A stretch of DNA of 64,000 nucleotides from Lindgomyces ingoldianus (GCF_010093535.1 NW_022985187.1:877596-941595), one strand, 5' to 3'; counted from the stretch's first letter, positions 47,000 to 63,831 are shown. The notes: a model not told the origin generated them from the letters alone. Translations and numbers: made by a program.

Positions 47000-49900
47000 A
47001 TGGCGGACAGCGACGAATTTGGAGAATTCGACGATTCTGCGTTTCTCGACGCAGCGACCCAGTTTGAGAAAGAAAACACACTAGCATTCCATCCTTCACC
47101 ACGGCCGTCCAAGCGACGGCGCATCGATCAACAAGATGAAAGGACTATGAAGTCCGTTCCGCCAAGAAAATATCTTCCAAACCGCCGTCCGGGACCTTTC
47201 ATTGAGGAGGATGAGGAGGATGAGGCGGATGAGGATGAATCTGCAGAGTTTGCCACCCGCACTTCGGAGAGAATACAACCCAACCACCAGGGCAGGTGTC
47301 AAGCAGAAAATTCAACTCTTACTGACCCAGTCGCTTCACGTAAAACCCATCATGCGAAGAAGCTATGCGTTATTGCGAGCTCAGATGACTTTGAGGATCC
47401 CTTTGACCCAGGTCCCTCCGCCACAGGTTTCATATCGCGAAGAAGAAATCATAGGACCCAATCATCAACAGATCTTGACGCTGGAGTGCTCTCGACTGTT
47501 GCGACCTCACTTAGCTCAGATGGGAGAAAGAAACAACCTAAGTCCAAGGGAAAAGAGAATGACGAGGACGAGCAGGAAGACGAGTCACCCCAGAAGCGAT
47601 GGGGTAACAAGAAGAAGGATCGAATCCATACCCCAACAACCATCGTTGATCTGACTGATATGTATGCTACGCAACCACTGAGGGAAAATTCACCACCGTG
47701 GAAACCGAGGGGCGCGATTTGGCAGAAGCCTTCGATGATCACTGGGGGGCACCGGTCCTCTGGACCCCAGAGTCCCAAACAGACAAGGCTTGATGCCATG
47801 AAGACAATGGCTTTGCCCGGACCACAGCCTATACTGTCAAGACTTGTGACTCAATCACCTGCATCCAGTCTAGAGTTAGACACGCAAGGTAAAGCGGCCG
47901 AACAGTCGCCGAGGCTTTTGACAGGAGATGGGACAACAGAGACCTACGACATAGCTCAAGAGCTTGCAGACCTTCCGTCTGACGCCTTCGCATCGTCTTC
48001 GTCCTCTCCTCAGAAACAAGACGAGGTCGTCCTCGTATCGGAAAGGCGTACCAGGCTAGCTGCACCACAGACTGGGTTACGTCAAACGACGCTATTCGGT
48101 CGAGACGGTGTTGATGAAGAAGTTCCGCCTTCACAGGCCAATAAGCGCTACAATTTCGTTACTACCCAAAAAGAGGAACCCCCAACTCATCACAAGTTGA
48201 ACCACGAAGCAATGAAAACCTGGGTGTATCCCACCAATCTTGGAACGACGCGAGACTACCAATTTAACATCGTTGCTAGAGGGCTTTACCATAACCTTTT
48301 AGTTGCGTTGCCAACAGGATTAGGAAAGACATTCATTGCAGCAACTATCATGCTGAACTGGTACCGCTGGACGACAGAGGCACAGATCGTGTTTGTTGCG
48401 CCCACAAAGCCTCTTTGTACCCAGCAAGTCCAAGCCTGCTTCAACATCACCGGCATCCCGCGCTCCCAAACTACTCTGCTCACTGGGGGAGTTGCTCCGG
48501 GCTTAAGGGCTGAAGAATGGGCCAGCAAAAGAGTGTTCTTCATGACACCCCAAACGCTACTAAACGATCTCAAAGCTGGTTGTGCCGACCCCAAGAAGAT
48601 CGTTCTCCTAGTGGTCGACGAGGCACACCGGGCTACTGGTTCATATGCTTACGTGGAGGTGGTCAGCTTGATGCGACGCTTTAATCCTAGCTTTCGAATA
48701 CTTGCTCTGACTGCTACACCGGGTGCAGATGTGGAATCCGTGCAGAAGGTCATCGATGGTCTAGAAATCTCCAAAATCGAAATCCGTACGGAGAACTCTC
48801 TCGACATCCGTAACTTTGTTCATCAACGCAAAGTAGAGAAGCACACTTTTGTGAATAGTGAAGAGATGGAGATGTGCATGACGCTCTACTCCCAAGCCCT
48901 GCAACCTTTGACCAACAAGGTGGCCGGACTGAACGCGTTCTGGAGCCGCGACCCCCTTGATTTAACCCCATACGGATGCACACAGTCGCGTCAGAAATGG
49001 TTTGCTAGCGTTGGCAAGCATGCACCAATGCCTCAGAAAGCCATGGTGAACACCATCTTCCAGGTTCTAGGGAAGATATCGCAGGCCATGGAGTTACTGA
49101 AGTATCATGGCATTGGGCCCTTCTACACGAAGCTGAAAGATTTCAAGCAAGAGAATGAGGGGAGTAAATCTAAATATAAGAAAGAAGTAACCGACAGCGA
49201 TTCCTTTAAGAAGCTTATGGTTAGACTGCAAAGCTGGGTGATTAGCGACAATTTTGTCGGCCATCCGAAGCTCGAATATCTCCAAGAGGCCATCCTTGAT
49301 CATTTTGTTAACGCCGCGGAAGGCCGAAATCCAGATGGTGCTCCTCCATCGCAGACTCGCATTATGGTTTTCGCCCACTTCCGAGACAGTGCAGAGGAAA
49401 TTGTGAAGATATTGAAGAGGCATCAACCGATGATCCGCCCTCGCGTTTTTGTTGGTCAAGCCATGGCCAAAAATTCAGATGGAATGAACCAAAAGGATCA
49501 GCTAGAGGTTATCGAAAAGTTTAAATCGGGGACATATAATACCCTTGTAGCCACATCTATTGGTGAAGAGGGTCTCGATATCGGTGAAGTCGATCTTATT
49601 ATCTGTTATGATTCCAAAGCTTCACCAATCCGTATGTTACAACGCATGGGTCGAACAGGTCGAAAGCGCGAAGGCAAGATCATTTTGCTACAAATGAAAG
49701 GCAAAGAGGAAAACGATGCGATGAAAGCCAAGGATGCCTACGAAAAGATGCAAGAGTTAATTGCCGACGGCTCAAAATTCAACTTCCATGACGCGGTTTC
49801 GCGGCGGATTGTTCCTCGAGAGGTACAGCCTATAGTAGATAAATGTGTCGTTGAGATACCATTGGAGAATTCGCAAGCCGATTTTCTACCAGAACCTAAG

Positions 49901-51121
49901 AGGAGGAATGGAAGGCAACCGAAACGACCACCGAAGAAGTTCCACATGCCTGACGGTGTTATCACTAGCTTTGTCACGGCGGGTCGAATGGATCAAGAGG
50001 TCGCCCCCAAACCTCGTGGCAAGAAGAAGGCCACACCTGTGTATCCCAGTGAGGAGCTAGTGGTGTGCCCTCTCCTAGAGACGGTCCTACTTGATAACGG
50101 AGCTCTGAGGGATCTTGAACGTCGTTATCAGACAGTTTATGACGACGACAATAATGCCCCTATGATTGATGACCTAAACCTGGGTAAACATGTAGCACGG
50201 CAGCGCGTGGTATCGAGAACGGGAATATTTTCGCAGCCAGGGCGCGTGGCCCAGCGTTTTGCCAAAACCATGCAGCGGATGCACGAAATGGATGACGAGC
50301 GACTGGGTGAATTCAGAAGCAATGTTCATCGCTCCAACCTCGGATCAGCGCCGGAGAATAACATGGTTGTATCTGACCACTCTAACTCGGAACTGATGGA
50401 AGGACTAGATCCGGAGATATGGGAAGATGATGACCCAGCATCGCAGCCACAATCCAAACCCAGAACAAGGCCAGGTCCGAAACAGAAAGCAAAGACAACT
50501 CCCAAGACAGCAGCTCCTCGTAGTCGGCCGCCTAAAAAGGCCCCTGCTGCCACAAATTCACCAGTTCGGCAACCTACCGTCAAGGCAAAGACTAAGACAC
50601 CTACCTACCGCCTCTCAGGTTTTGCAGATGAAGGGGAGGAATCTTCTCCTCCACCCACAGATCCCCAAATGCGTCTCGCCTCCCAAGCTGTCTCCCTAGG
50701 CTCAGACGACACTGTAGTCGATGATGCAATTGAAGATACCCAAGCCTATCTTCTAGACTCTGATCTCCGAAGCTTTATCGCATCTGACAACGAAGACATC
50801 CATGTGCCGAACTCGAGCCTTCCGAGTCTGGATTTTGGAGGCCTCGGGAAAGGGACGCAGGCTGTAGTTAACGAAGCAAAGCCGAAGAGACAGAAGAGGT
50901 TGGTGAAGATATTCACAAGCGACCCTACGGATGATGATGCGGTTGTTAGTAGTGATAGTGATGATAATATGTTGATCCAAAAGGAGGCAAGTGGGCGCGC
51001 TACGAAGAGGCCAGCTTTTGTAGTGGATTCTGTGACAGAGAGTGAGGGAGATGAGGAGGCCGTCAGGCTGCAGAAGAGGGCTCGGAGGCCAGTTGTTGAC
51101 GATAGCGAAGACGAAGAGTGA
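47000..51121 (+). CDS. mph1: MPH1/FANCM-family ATP-dependent DNA helicase
   Basis: One uninterrupted frame of 1373 residues from ATG at 47000 ([15 protein letters not shown]). An acidic and basic disordered N-terminus precedes a superfamily 2 helicase core: [12 protein letters not shown] (Walker A, about 435-447), DEAH box D540-E-A-H543 in [10 protein letters not shown], the TAT motif LALTATPG, the Hef/MPH1 insert, and helicase C-terminal motifs [16 protein letters not shown] and [13 protein letters not shown]. The C-terminal 450 residues are low-complexity with Lys/Pro and SDSD runs. MPH1/Fml1/FANCM proteins bind branched DNA, dissociate D-loops, reverse stalled forks and favour non-crossover repair. 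All core motifs are intact. No intron was found, which is usual for this gene in filamentous fungi. The tail DDSEDEE with SD-rich motifs may be phosphorylated or SUMO-linked (inference). Confidence 0.95.
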   Translation: MADSDEFGEFDDSAFLDAATQFEKENTLAFHPSPRPSKRRRIDQQDERTMKSVPPRKYLPNRRPGPFIEEDEEDEADEDESAEFATRTSERIQPNHQGRCQAENSTLTDPVASRKTHHAKKLCVIASSDDFEDPFDPGPSATGFISRRRNHRTQSSTDLDAGVLSTVATSLSSDGRKKQPKSKGKENDEDEQEDESPQKRWGNKKKDRIHTPTTIVDLTDMYATQPLRENSPPWKPRGAIWQKPSMITGGHRSSGPQSPKQTRLDAMKTMALPGPQPILSRLVTQSPASSLELDTQGKAAEQSPRLLTGDGTTETYDIAQELADLPSDAFASSSSSPQKQDEVVLVSERRTRLAAPQTGLRQTTLFGRDGVDEEVPPSQANKRYNFVTTQKEEPPTHHKLNHEAMKTWVYPTNLGTTRDYQFNIVARGLYHNLLVALPTGLGKTFIAATIMLNWYRWTTEAQIVFVAPTKPLCTQQVQACFNITGIPRSQTTLLTGGVAPGLRAEEWASKRVFFMTPQTLLNDLKAGCADPKKIVLLVVDEAHRATGSYAYVEVVSLMRRFNPSFRILALTATPGADVESVQKVIDGLEISKIEIRTENSLDIRNFVHQRKVEKHTFVNSEEMEMCMTLYSQALQPLTNKVAGLNAFWSRDPLDLTPYGCTQSRQKWFASVGKHAPMPQKAMVNTIFQVLGKISQAMELLKYHGIGPFYTKLKDFKQENEGSKSKYKKEVTDSDSFKKLMVRLQSWVISDNFVGHPKLEYLQEAILDHFVNAAEGRNPDGAPPSQTRIMVFAHFRDSAEEIVKILKRHQPMIRPRVFVGQAMAKNSDGMNQKDQLEVIEKFKSGTYNTLVATSIGEEGLDIGEVDLIICYDSKASPIRMLQRMGRTGRKREGKIILLQMKGKEENDAMKAKDAYEKMQELIADGSKFNFHDAVSRRIVPREVQPIVDKCVVEIPLENSQADFLPEPKRRNGRQPKRPPKKFHMPDGVITSFVTAGRMDQEVAPKPRGKKKATPVYPSEELVVCPLLETVLLDNGALRDLERRYQTVYDDDNNAPMIDDLNLGKHVARQRVVSRTGIFSQPGRVAQRFAKTMQRMHEMDDERLGEFRSNVHRSNLGSAPENNMVVSDHSNSELMEGLDPEIWEDDDPASQPQSKPRTRPGPKQKAKTTPKTAAPRSRPPKKAPAATNSPVRQPTVKAKTKTPTYRLSGFADEGEESSPPPTDPQMRLASQAVSLGSDDTVVDDAIEDTQAYLLDSDLRSFIASDNEDIHVPNSSLPSLDFGGLGKGTQAVVNEAKPKRQKRLVKIFTSDPTDDDAVVSSDSDDNMLIQKEASGRATKRPAFVVDSVTESEGDEEAVRLQKRARRPVVDDSEDEE

Positions 51122-51258
51122 TGACATAAGTTGACAGCAATGCATGTTTTCTTGGTCCCTGGGGGATTGGATTGGACTTTACACATTGCAATATACCCAT
51201 ACAGCCACCGCTCAATGGAGCGTTGGCGAATTAAGACGATATCTTTGAGCTGATGCTT

Positions 51259-51850
51259 CTACGCCTTCTCAGGCTCGTCGAACTGCGTCCAATACTCTGG
51301 TTCATAGCCTTCCACGTTTTTGGTGTACTCTCCTCCTGCCTTGATCCATCCCTTGATGCCACCCGCAAGGGTCAAAGACTGCATTTCCGTTTCCCCATTC
51401 TCAGCCAGGTAGTCAGCAAACCAACCCGAGCAGCGCGGTCCTCTCCCATTCGATGAGCCTGCAAGGATTTAGCTGAGATGCAAGATGGACGATATGATTA
51501 ACATGACACATTGACAGTCACGTTCCAAGGTTCACCACGCTACACCAGCCACCTGTCACATCATCCTCACCGCTCGAAGTCGGTAACGTACCACAATAGA
51601 AGGCTACCTGCTTGACGCCCGCTCTTTTACAGAGATCATAGAGAACAGCCCGGTTCATGTAGAAGCTATGAGCTGGGAGGTTTAGACTTCCTTTGATTGC
51701 ACCACCTTCGTAATCTGTCCGCCGCACGTCGATGACAAGTAGTGAAGGGGATGCGAGTGATTCGAGGACGAGCTCGCGTGGTATGAGGAGCGCGGTTTGA
51801 TGGGGGGCAGGGAAGGCGTCCCACCAGTTTTGTGGTTTAGTTTCTGCCAT
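51259..51850 (-). CDS. Rhodanese-fold Acr2/Ych1-like phosphatase or arsenate reductase
   Basis: Exons 51850-51592 and 51458-51259 encode 152 residues. The single rhodanese (Cdc25-like) domain has VIDVRRTDYEGGAIKGSLN early on and, after splicing, the loop FYCGSSNGRGPRCSGWF with Cys86 and Arg92 in a C-x5-R arrangement, as in yeast Acr2 and Ych1. The seven-residue loop type points to phosphatase or arsenate-reductase chemistry rather than sulfur transfer, which uses a six-residue loop. The end has TLAGGIKGWIKAGGEYT. Substrate cannot be decided: no arsenite exporter gene lies nearby, so an arsenic role is not supported by context. The gene is convergent with MPH1, with 137 bp between stop codons. 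Starting from ATG 51877 would add nine residues; 51850 (MAETKPQNWWD) fits better. Confidence 0.85.
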
Positions 51851-52483
51851 TGCATATGCTAGGATTCGGGACTGCAAGAATTCGGGAAAGAAATGAAGAT
51901 AGATCCGTCTCCTTGCAGTGAATAAGTGAGGTGATTTTTAACAGCAAAAGCAAATGCATCAGCCCTATGCTTCATCCTGGCCCAGACCGGCGAGTCACGG
52001 CATGCCCGTGCGCCACAACCACCGCAGCAACCGCACCAATTTCGGTCGAGGTTTCACCGCCACAACTTACTTTGATGCCAGATTTCAACCAACACGATCG
52101 TCTGATGGAAGCGTGATTACAATTCCGAATTTAAACTCCGGCCGGCCCTGCTAATATATTCGACCCTCTGTCTTGCCCCTCACCTTCCGTCTCGGCATTT
52201 AGAATTGCCTTGCTTGTCTTTCATTTACTCAGTGGGCGCTTTAGATTAGTTTCTGGATAGGGTCGTCTGACGCCACACATACAACCTTTGTTACTGGAGC
52301 GTTTCAACACACAATCTGGCCTCTTTGACCCCAGGTCAATAGCCGGCTTCCGAGAAGCTTTATATAGGGCGAAGGCACGGTAGACTGTAAGTGGCAGGAT
52401 TCCCCACACCCCAGGATCCTTTGGACACCGGACTGGACTTTGAAGACCTCGACTGACCAGGACCAACACCCATAGGTTTCGCA
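51851..52483. promoter_or_regulatory. Divergent promoter, rhodanese gene / ERO1
   Basis: Intergenic 633 bp between head-to-head genes. On the ERO1 side a TATATAGG box starts at about 52361, some 120 bp before its ATG, and a TGACGCCAC word lies near 52269, which resembles a bZIP half-site. ERO1 is a known target of the unfolded-protein response in fungi, so these are candidate control sites only. Confidence 0.35.
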
Positions 52484-54428
52484 ATGCGGTCAGCGGCGCA
52501 AGTGTTCTACCTAGCAGTTTTCTCGCTACTAGGGAGTTCACATGCTGCGAGCCACGCAGCACCCTCCAAGTCGAAGAACCCTCCCCCAAACGTCTGCGAT
52601 GTAAGCAATGGATCCGCCTGCGCGGCCTCCGAACAGAGTCCTAAGTATACCGTACAGTTTGAGCCCGGAGCCATTGTCTCGGATGCGTGTGCCTCCTACA
52701 ACACCCTCGAGCAGTTGAACGAAGCGATCCATCCCTACCTCCACTCGATCACACAGGACACAGACTTCTTTTCGCATTATCGTTTGAGCTTGTACAGCAA
52801 AAAATGCCCGTTCTGGAGTGATGAAAATGGTATGTGTGGGAATGTGGCTTGCGCGGTGAATACCCTGGACAATGAAGAAGATATCCCGCTGGTTTGGCGT
52901 GCGAAAGAGTTGGGGAAGCTTGAAGGCCCGACAGCACAGCATCCGGGGAAGAAACAACAACAGGAGAGGAGAGAAAAGCCGCTCCAAGGCGGCCTGGGTG
53001 AAAATGTGGGCGAGAGCTGTGTCGTGGAATACGATGACGAGTGCGACGACCGGGACTATTGTGTTCCCGACGACGAGGGTGCAACTGCGAAGGGGGACTA
53101 CGTTTCTCTCGTCGACAACCCGGAGCGATTCACGGGCTATGCCGGCGTCGGTTCCCAGCAGGTCTGGGAAGCCATCTACCGTGAAAACTGCTTCAGCAAG
53201 CCCCCCAAGAACGGACAAAGCACCTCCCAATCCTCTCCCTTCGGCGGCTTCGAAAACCAGCAGCAGATGCATGCCGCCAACCAGCTGCGAAACGTCATGA
53301 AAGAGCAAGGTCTCCAGCAGAATGTCAAGTCAGCTATTGCACAAGGAACGGCCACGGCCCGTCTCGACCCCGTCGAATTCGATGACACATGTCTTGAGAA
53401 GCGTGTTTTTTATCGCGTGGTATCCGGTATGCATGCTTCTATCTCCACGCATCTGTGCTGGGAGTACTTGAACCAGACAACAGGACAATGGTCCCCAAAT
53501 TTGGGCTGCTATGAAAACCGCCTCCACAAATTCCCCGATCGGATCTCCAATATTTACTTCAACTACGCACTCGTCATGCGCGCAGTCGGGAAGATAAAGC
53601 AACACGTACAAGACTACTCCTTCTGCTCTGAAGACCCCGCCCAAGACACCCGCACAAAAGCCATGGTCCTCCGTCTCGCCTCTGCCATTCCCTCCGGTCC
53701 CGAAATCTTCGACGAGACCATCATGTTCCAAGACCCGGACACCATCTCCCTCAAGGAAGACTTCCGCAACCGCTTCCGCAACGTCTCGCGCGTCATGGAC
53801 TGTGTCGGCTGCGACAAATGCCGCCTCTGGGGCAAACTCCAAACAAACGGCTACGGCACCGCCCTCAAAGTCCTCTTCGAATTCGACGAGCATGATTCCA
53901 GCAAAGATCCACCCCTCCGTCGCACCGAGCTCGTGGCTTTGCTTAATACCATGGATCGTCTATCGCACTCGCTCTCTGCGATCAAGGAGTTTCGCAGTAT
54001 GATCGATGAACGGGATGGTATTGCCAAGCCGGGAATTCCGACACTGCAATCTTCCGAAGAGGTCCTAAAAACGAAATCGATACTCGAGGATAAGGTAGAT
54101 GAGAAATTTGATGATGATGGAATGCCGGACTTCCCGCGCAGATGGTATGCAGAAAATATGACGGTTATGGATGAATTTTGGGCAGAGTTGGAGTTGGTGA
54201 CGAAGGCGTTTCTGTGGGTGTTGAAGAGTTGGGTGAGGATTCCTGGAAAGATGTAAGTTCTTTTTTATGGTGTTCCTCTTTCCAATGTAGACGCGAGGCT
54301 AACGATAGGTGTTTAATAGGATGAAGATCATCATAATTGAAGGAAGCAGATTGTGGGACTACTGGCTCGGCCTCCCTGTCAGACCCAGGAGCTGGGAGAT
54401 TAGGTTCCCGGGTAGAGACGAGCTTTGA
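52484..54428 (+). CDS. ero1: ERO1 endoplasmic reticulum oxidoreductin
   Basis: Main exon 52484-54252 plus a proposed last exon 54320-54428 (67-bp intron, GTAAGT...AATAG) encode 625 residues; reading through would stop at 590. The N-terminal signal peptide (MRSAAQVFYLAVFSLLGSSHA) leads into the Ero1 fold. Shuttle cysteines C118 and C123 lie in MCGNVAC; the FAD-proximal active site is C440-V-G-C443-D-K-C446. ERO1 oxidises protein disulfide isomerase with FAD and oxygen, powering disulfide formation in the ER lumen. The last exon adds LWDYWLGLPVRPRSW and ends in RDEL, an HDEL/KDEL-type ER retrieval signal, which strongly supports the splice. An acidic, Gln/Lys-rich insert (about 145-180) and Gly/Gln-rich segment (about 240-290) are fungal-type loops. 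A 256-codon antisense ORF inside is a shadow. Confidence 0.94.
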
Positions 54429-54835
54429 GAGTCATGTGATTATTATGCATTTGTGGCATCTGTATAAAAGACGGTACTTCTCTCTCGGCATAGCTTGGGA
54501 GTTTGAGTCAGATTTTGGCATTTTAATGGGGAGCATGGGATGGCGTTAACATTGACTTCAATTAGAACATACAAAGTGGGACATATAATAGTGTTATATG
54601 CATAACTTGTGTATGAAAACACGTATGTAAATTGCTACGTGAGTGGCCTTGGCCTCCGTAACCAATGTCATGAACCCCCTTCCCATGTGAGCCTTCCTGA
54701 AAGAAAATTCTATACATACTCATTCGCTTTTATAAATGCTACAAACGCCATCTTATTCAACCTATGCTATGCATAACCCCAGAGTCCCCCAAACCGGCAA
54801 TATCAGTTCCCTCCCATATCCATAGTAGAAAGACA
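54429..54835. other. Intergenic between convergent ERO1 and DUS2
   Basis: About 400 bp of AT-rich 3' sequence between two convergent genes. No ORF, repeat or RNA gene is seen. Confidence 0.6.
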
Positions 54836-59516
<4,681 letters not shown>

Positions 59517-59537
59517 CATGGTGTTTAATAGAACGTA
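59517..59537. repeat. hAT terminal inverted repeat, left
   Basis: Twenty-one bases identical in inverted orientation to 60109-60129. Similarity continues imperfectly inward through a TACTGTTACTG-like stretch. Confidence 0.92.
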
Positions 59538-59748
59538 GTACTATTCCTACTGTTACTGATAGTAGCAATCTCTTGGCAGTTGGAACGAAAGTGAATTGCC
59601 TTCTGTTACTGTACCGTTAATGAGGTTATAGTTACTGCAGTAACTGCCTATACTAATTGGCTTCTTGGCGTTTTGGTAACGCGTTCGCGGAGGACGTTTT
59701 CGCGCATAGTAGTACAAGGGCTGCTGTGGAACAGGAGGCACGCCTGGC

Positions 59749-59955
59749 AATGAGCTGCAGCAGTACATTGATACTGCTCAATCTGATCTCCTCGTTGCAG
59801 CCGAAGGCGATATAGTCTATGGAGATCCACTCACTTGGTGGCATTAAATTAGGCGTAAGCACTACCCAACGCTGTACAAGATAGCTCATGACTTCCTATC
59901 TATCCCTGCTACAAACTCTGAGTGCGAGACCCTCTGGAGCCTCCAGAAACGTTAG
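59749..59955 (+). pseudogene. hAT transposase C-terminal dimerisation fragment
   Basis: This frame reads NELQQYIDTAQSDLLVAAEG, then DPLTWWH, a stop (TAA at 59845-59847), and continues in the same frame with HYPTLYKIAHDFLSIPATNS and ECETLW before a final TAG. DPLxWW, YPxLxxIAxDFLSIPATxxxxE is the hallmark of the hAT C-terminal dimerisation region. The catalytic DDE part and the zinc finger are absent. One internal stop and the truncation make it non-functional; it is a passenger within the short element. Confidence 0.88.
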
Positions 59956-60108
59956 TTACTGCAGTAACTGCACTAAACAGTAGCTTCACGATTAATTGAC
60001 TTGGCAGTAACTATTACTGCCTGTAAGCTGTTTTAATTCACTCTCTCCGTAAGAACGAATCTCTATTGCTGATAGTAACGCCTCAAAAGCACTACTAACA
60101 GTAACAGT

Positions 60109-60129
60109 TACGTTCTATTAAACACCATG
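60109..60129. repeat. hAT terminal inverted repeat, right
   Basis: Inverse of the left repeat, ending ...ATTAAACACCATG directly before the right copy of the CCTCGAAG duplication. Confidence 0.92.
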
Positions 60130-60137
60130 CCTCGAAG
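60130..60137. repeat. hAT target-site duplication, right copy
   Basis: CCTCGAAG, identical to 59509-59516 and directly after the right terminal inverted repeat. Confidence 0.9.
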
Positions 60138-60177
60138 TCAGCTCGTCCGAAATTGCTCGCACCCTCCTATGGCCTAG

Positions 60178-61820
60178 TTAGAATATATCGGCATCAAAAA
60201 GCCTCTTACAAGGGTGTTTGAGGCTCGCAATCACAGAACCGTCGAGGAACGGACGGGGTTTACAGTCGAAGTACATTGTCTCGAGTCGGGCAGCGAGGTG
60301 TTGCCATGGTTCGGCAGATCTTTGCAGTGTTAAATTTGCATTGGATTTCGGATACCGAATACTTTCCTCTGTAGCGCTTTCACGAAGGGCTTCTTGGAAC
60401 ACTCGTTGAAGCGTCAATGACAGAGTCGTAGGTTGAGCGGTGGAGCACCGGTGTCTTTATTTGCTAGATGATTTCGTCTAGTACTCATTCGGAATGTGGG
60501 CGATTAGATGCCACGGGGCAGGGTCTCATACGGCAAGGAGCGAGGCTACAGCCTCTTTGGGTAGAACTGCCATCGCCGTGAGAGGGTGTTGTAGGTAGGA
60601 AGAAGCGGTTTGCGGTGGCAAGGTGAATGCCGGAATGACGAGGAAGTCAAGGGGTGTTTGACCCACCGGATACGTAGGTGTGCTGCAATGATTTAAAGGT
60701 CTCGGTTAGGATTTTGTCACTTTAAACAAGTATCCTGTGGGGATGAGCAAGGTAAATTTCCGTGGCTTTGCTAAAATCTAATGTTAAGGCAAACCTCATA
60801 ACCGAAGTAGCGACCGCCAGCCTCCATCGTCCGTTGGAGACCTGTCTTTTCTAATACTCAGACTAGAGCTATCTAATTCTAAATTCCACTCTTTCTAGGA
60901 AGACTACCCCTGCTATTCCAATTTATTATACAAGAACAAGTTCCGTGCCGGAAAGCGGACCCCGAACTAATTCCCCAATTTTCTGAAGTCTGCTGCTACC
61001 TGGTTCTACTAGCATATCTTGAGCGGAGCATTCTCAGTGATCTCTAAATTCTCTAGAATTAGTACCGCCCTTTTAGCCGCTTGATTCAAGAGCTTCTCAG
61101 GCAGTGAGTTCCTTGATAACTGGCAAATTTGGATTAGAGAAGCGCGATGTCGGGGCTCTAACTTCTCGAACCTCTCTATACCAGTACTATGTGAGCCACC
61201 CATTGAAAGTAGTAATAATTCAAGTGGACCTGAAATATTATCTATAAAGCTGAATAACCCGCTCTTGTACCGCCTAAAATGTACGTAGCTTTGCTAAAGG
61301 GGTTTCACGGCGCCAAATGCGTTCAATGAAGAGGCAGATACTAAGACTACTGGGCGGGTATCTGAAATCCACAAGTGGTTGTGCAAAGGATAAAGTTTCT
61401 TAATGAATGAAAATTCGCCGCCGTTAAGAACACTGAGCTGAATTCACCGAGGTCCAGACTGGCATCCCACAGTTCCGAAATGTTATGTGTGTTAAGCTGG
61501 AGAGCCTCCATCTTCCGGAAGGCCTTTGGGTATATTCTATAGGGGTTTAGAATGTTACAGACGTCAGTTGAAACGCCAAACACATAGCCACAGAGCTCAT
61601 TTAGGCTAGCGTTAGCTGGCCCGATATTGTCCAGGGATATGGCGAAGCTGGGACTTGAGATACTGGCGCTGGCTAGGGTAATGTGCTTGCCGGATAGTAG
61701 ATGGGGTGGGGTTGTTGGGGGGCCTCCATGGCTTGTACGAGGATGTCAACTCCTGTGTACAGTCCGTTGGACATGCTAACAACTGTATCGGAAGTTCAAG
61801 CTTGAGGTACGGTAACATGA
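60178..61820 (-). pseudogene. Decayed F-box/leucine-rich-like gene remnants
   Basis: A series of minus-strand fragments: 61818-61612, 61583-61347 (FRKMEALQLNTHNISELWD...NFHSLRNFILCTT), 61203-61009 (EKLEPRHRASLIQICQLSRN) and 60417-60178. The 61.5-61.35 kb piece has the spacing of leucine-rich repeats as found in fungal F-box proteins, where N-terminal F-box genes are many and often decayed. Stops and frame breaks separate the pieces and no F-box itself is seen. Family assignment is tentative; the decay is clear. Confidence 0.4.
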
Positions 61821-62238
61821 CTAATGATGGCTTGGTGGCATTTTAGGAAGTATTTATTTGGTTTTTCGTGTCTAAGTGTGTAAGTGAGTGGACTTGATGT
61901 ACTAATGTTTCGGGAAATGGCTCAGGCATCGGGCGAGAAAGTCGATGAGGGCGTTACCGATATATTGAGTCACAGCCCATTCAGGGACTAGTCCCATGTG
62001 GTCAAGGTGATCGGGTAGTCCTCGGAGAAGGATCTCATTCCGTAAGCTGATGAAGTGTGTGAAAAATGCCTCAGAGAACATGCCGCTTTTCTTTCCCGTG
62101 CCTCCTTCAATTTCTACTGAACTGGCATCACATAGCCCATCACCCGTACCACTACCGAGATTCAGCCTACATTTCGAATCGCTACCCGGTGGATGTCACT
62201 TGCCTTCCATAAGAACCGCATGTCCTCCTGCTTGACAT

Positions 62239-62892
62239 TTGAAGCCCGGTTGTCAACAACCCACGACGTATTCCACTACAGCAGCCAGTCCTCTCAACCA
62301 GTTACCTTCAAAATTGTTGGAGATAGTTCTCGACAACGATTTTTCCAACTGGCTATACTCCGATTCACCTCGCTCAGGACTTGGTTTCCTCTTGGTCTTC
62401 TGCGGCTTCGGGGACTGCTCTGAGGAAGAAGCCTATGTCAACTATATCAACAACACACTGTTCAACATGTGGCCTTCCCATAGCATACAGAACCTCAAGG
62501 ACCTCGGTCAGTGCCCTCGTCGTGTGTCTCATGCTAAAGCTGTGATGCTTACTTTCTCTATCATCCCTCATTTCTCCCAGGCTACATCGATCGATAGCTA
62601 CGAGGTAGATATTGTTTTCGAAACGCTGAAGCAGTCCCTTTCTCAGCACATATTCTGTAAATTGGTCATAACAAACAAGGGTGAGAAGGTTTGGTTTCCA
62701 GGAACCTGGATCAGCCTTTTCCGCTAGACATCCTATCATGCTACCGAAAATGAGGGCATTGTTATCTTTTATTTCCTCGCAGACAGCGTCTCTAGGTTTG
62801 CAAGCCTTCGGTACGTAACGTTTGGTCGCGATCAGTTTTCCGCCTCGCGGAATGACTTCTTTAATAGGGTTGCTTGCTTCAGAGCCGTTCAT
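62239..62892. other. Overlapping ORFs on both strands, status unclear
   Basis: Plus 62239-62727 (162 codons, including NQLPSKLLEIVLDNDF, which resembles the start of an F-box) and minus 62892-62374 (172 codons) cover the same bases. Neither has a complete domain or clear introns. The plus-strand segment fits an F-box-like helix better, while the flanking relics lie on the minus strand. I cannot decide which, if either, was coding. Confidence 0.3.
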
Positions 62893-63809
62893 GAAGGATT
62901 GGATACGCTCAAGGTTCCATATTACCGGTTTTCTGGGAGCGGTTGCGATTAGGGAAGGACGCTCGAAGTCTACATCCTCCCTCGCTCATTCAGTCAAGTC
63001 GGAAATCCTCCCGAAAGAGCCGGGATGGAAGAGTTCCTCCTGCGGACTGTCTCTATGCCATCTAATAACCCTGAGGGGTTAAGTATGATTTTCAACCAAT
63101 AGCAAATAGGGCATAGTTATGTTGAAGCGACAGATTGTTCATTCTGAGTTTGAGGGAGGTTGATATACAATGCCTGATCTGCCCTGTCTACCTCGAAGAT
63201 TCTATATCAGTACTTAGTAATGTATACTGTAAGGAATGGAGGGTAAAGAGGAAAGGGTTAGGACGAGTAAAAGACAACTCAGATGCAATGCTATTCCATG
63301 TCCACTACAGCTTCACTGTGTGACATAAAGCCGATAGCTCAATGCTAGCGGGTGGAAACTGGTCGCCTCTCAAATCAGCCTAGAATGGGAACAAAACCCG
63401 AAATTTCAGACCACGCGGTTGCATTCAATTATGAATTTTTCTCTTTTCTTTGTGTGTAGACACCGTTTTTACCCGGAATCTTGGGATTTATTAGAATACA
63501 GACACTTAGGTGACAGAATTAGACCGACGAATTCAGAGTATACTGACGCATCCTGAGACTTTTGCATTGGCTGATCAGTAATGTCTTCTACTTCAGCCCC
63601 CTTCTTACACGCAGGACTCGACATCACTGCCTTTTTTACCACATGATAGAGCAGCTTTTGTAGAAGATTCTCCTATAGCAGGTAGGTTTCCAAAACAAGA
63701 TAGATTGTTATAAGTGGCTGTTAGACCCCGCTTTCCGGCTCTGGTGCATTGGGAACGGATAGTTTGAATAGGTTCTTGGGAATCGTGGTCATTTTTAAGC
63801 TAGTGTGAT
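62893..63809. other. No supported gene
   Basis: Only short frames with stops; no repeats or RNA genes that I can delimit. Confidence 0.45.
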
Positions 63810-63831
63810 CACGAATAGTGCTCAATGCTTA

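Larger units (their letters stand above)
59517..60129 (+). mobile_element. Short non-autonomous hAT element with intact ends
   Basis: The element is 613 bp. Its ends are perfect 21-bp terminal inverted repeats beginning CATGGTGTTTAATAGAACGT (59517-59537 and, inverted, 60109-60129), flanked by the 8-bp direct repeat CCTCGAAG. Inside, the palindrome GTTACTGCAGTAAC appears near each end (59631-59644 and 59955-59968), like the subterminal transposase-binding words of hAT elements, and further GTTACTG words are scattered near both ends. Only the C-terminal part of a hAT transposase remains, so it needs a transposase from elsewhere. Perfect ends and duplication indicate a fairly recent insertion compared with its surroundings. 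Confidence 0.92.

Noticed and set aside
51259..51850. Arsenic-resistance cluster
   Set aside because: Only the Acr2-like rhodanese protein is present; no arsenite exporter or regulator lies next to it.
52538..53308. 256-codon minus-strand ORF
   Set aside because: Lies fully inside ERO1, whose signal peptide and catalytic cysteines are intact; the antisense frame has no domain.
53330..53893. 187-codon minus-strand ORF
   Set aside because: Shadow of the GC-rich ERO1 coding sequence.
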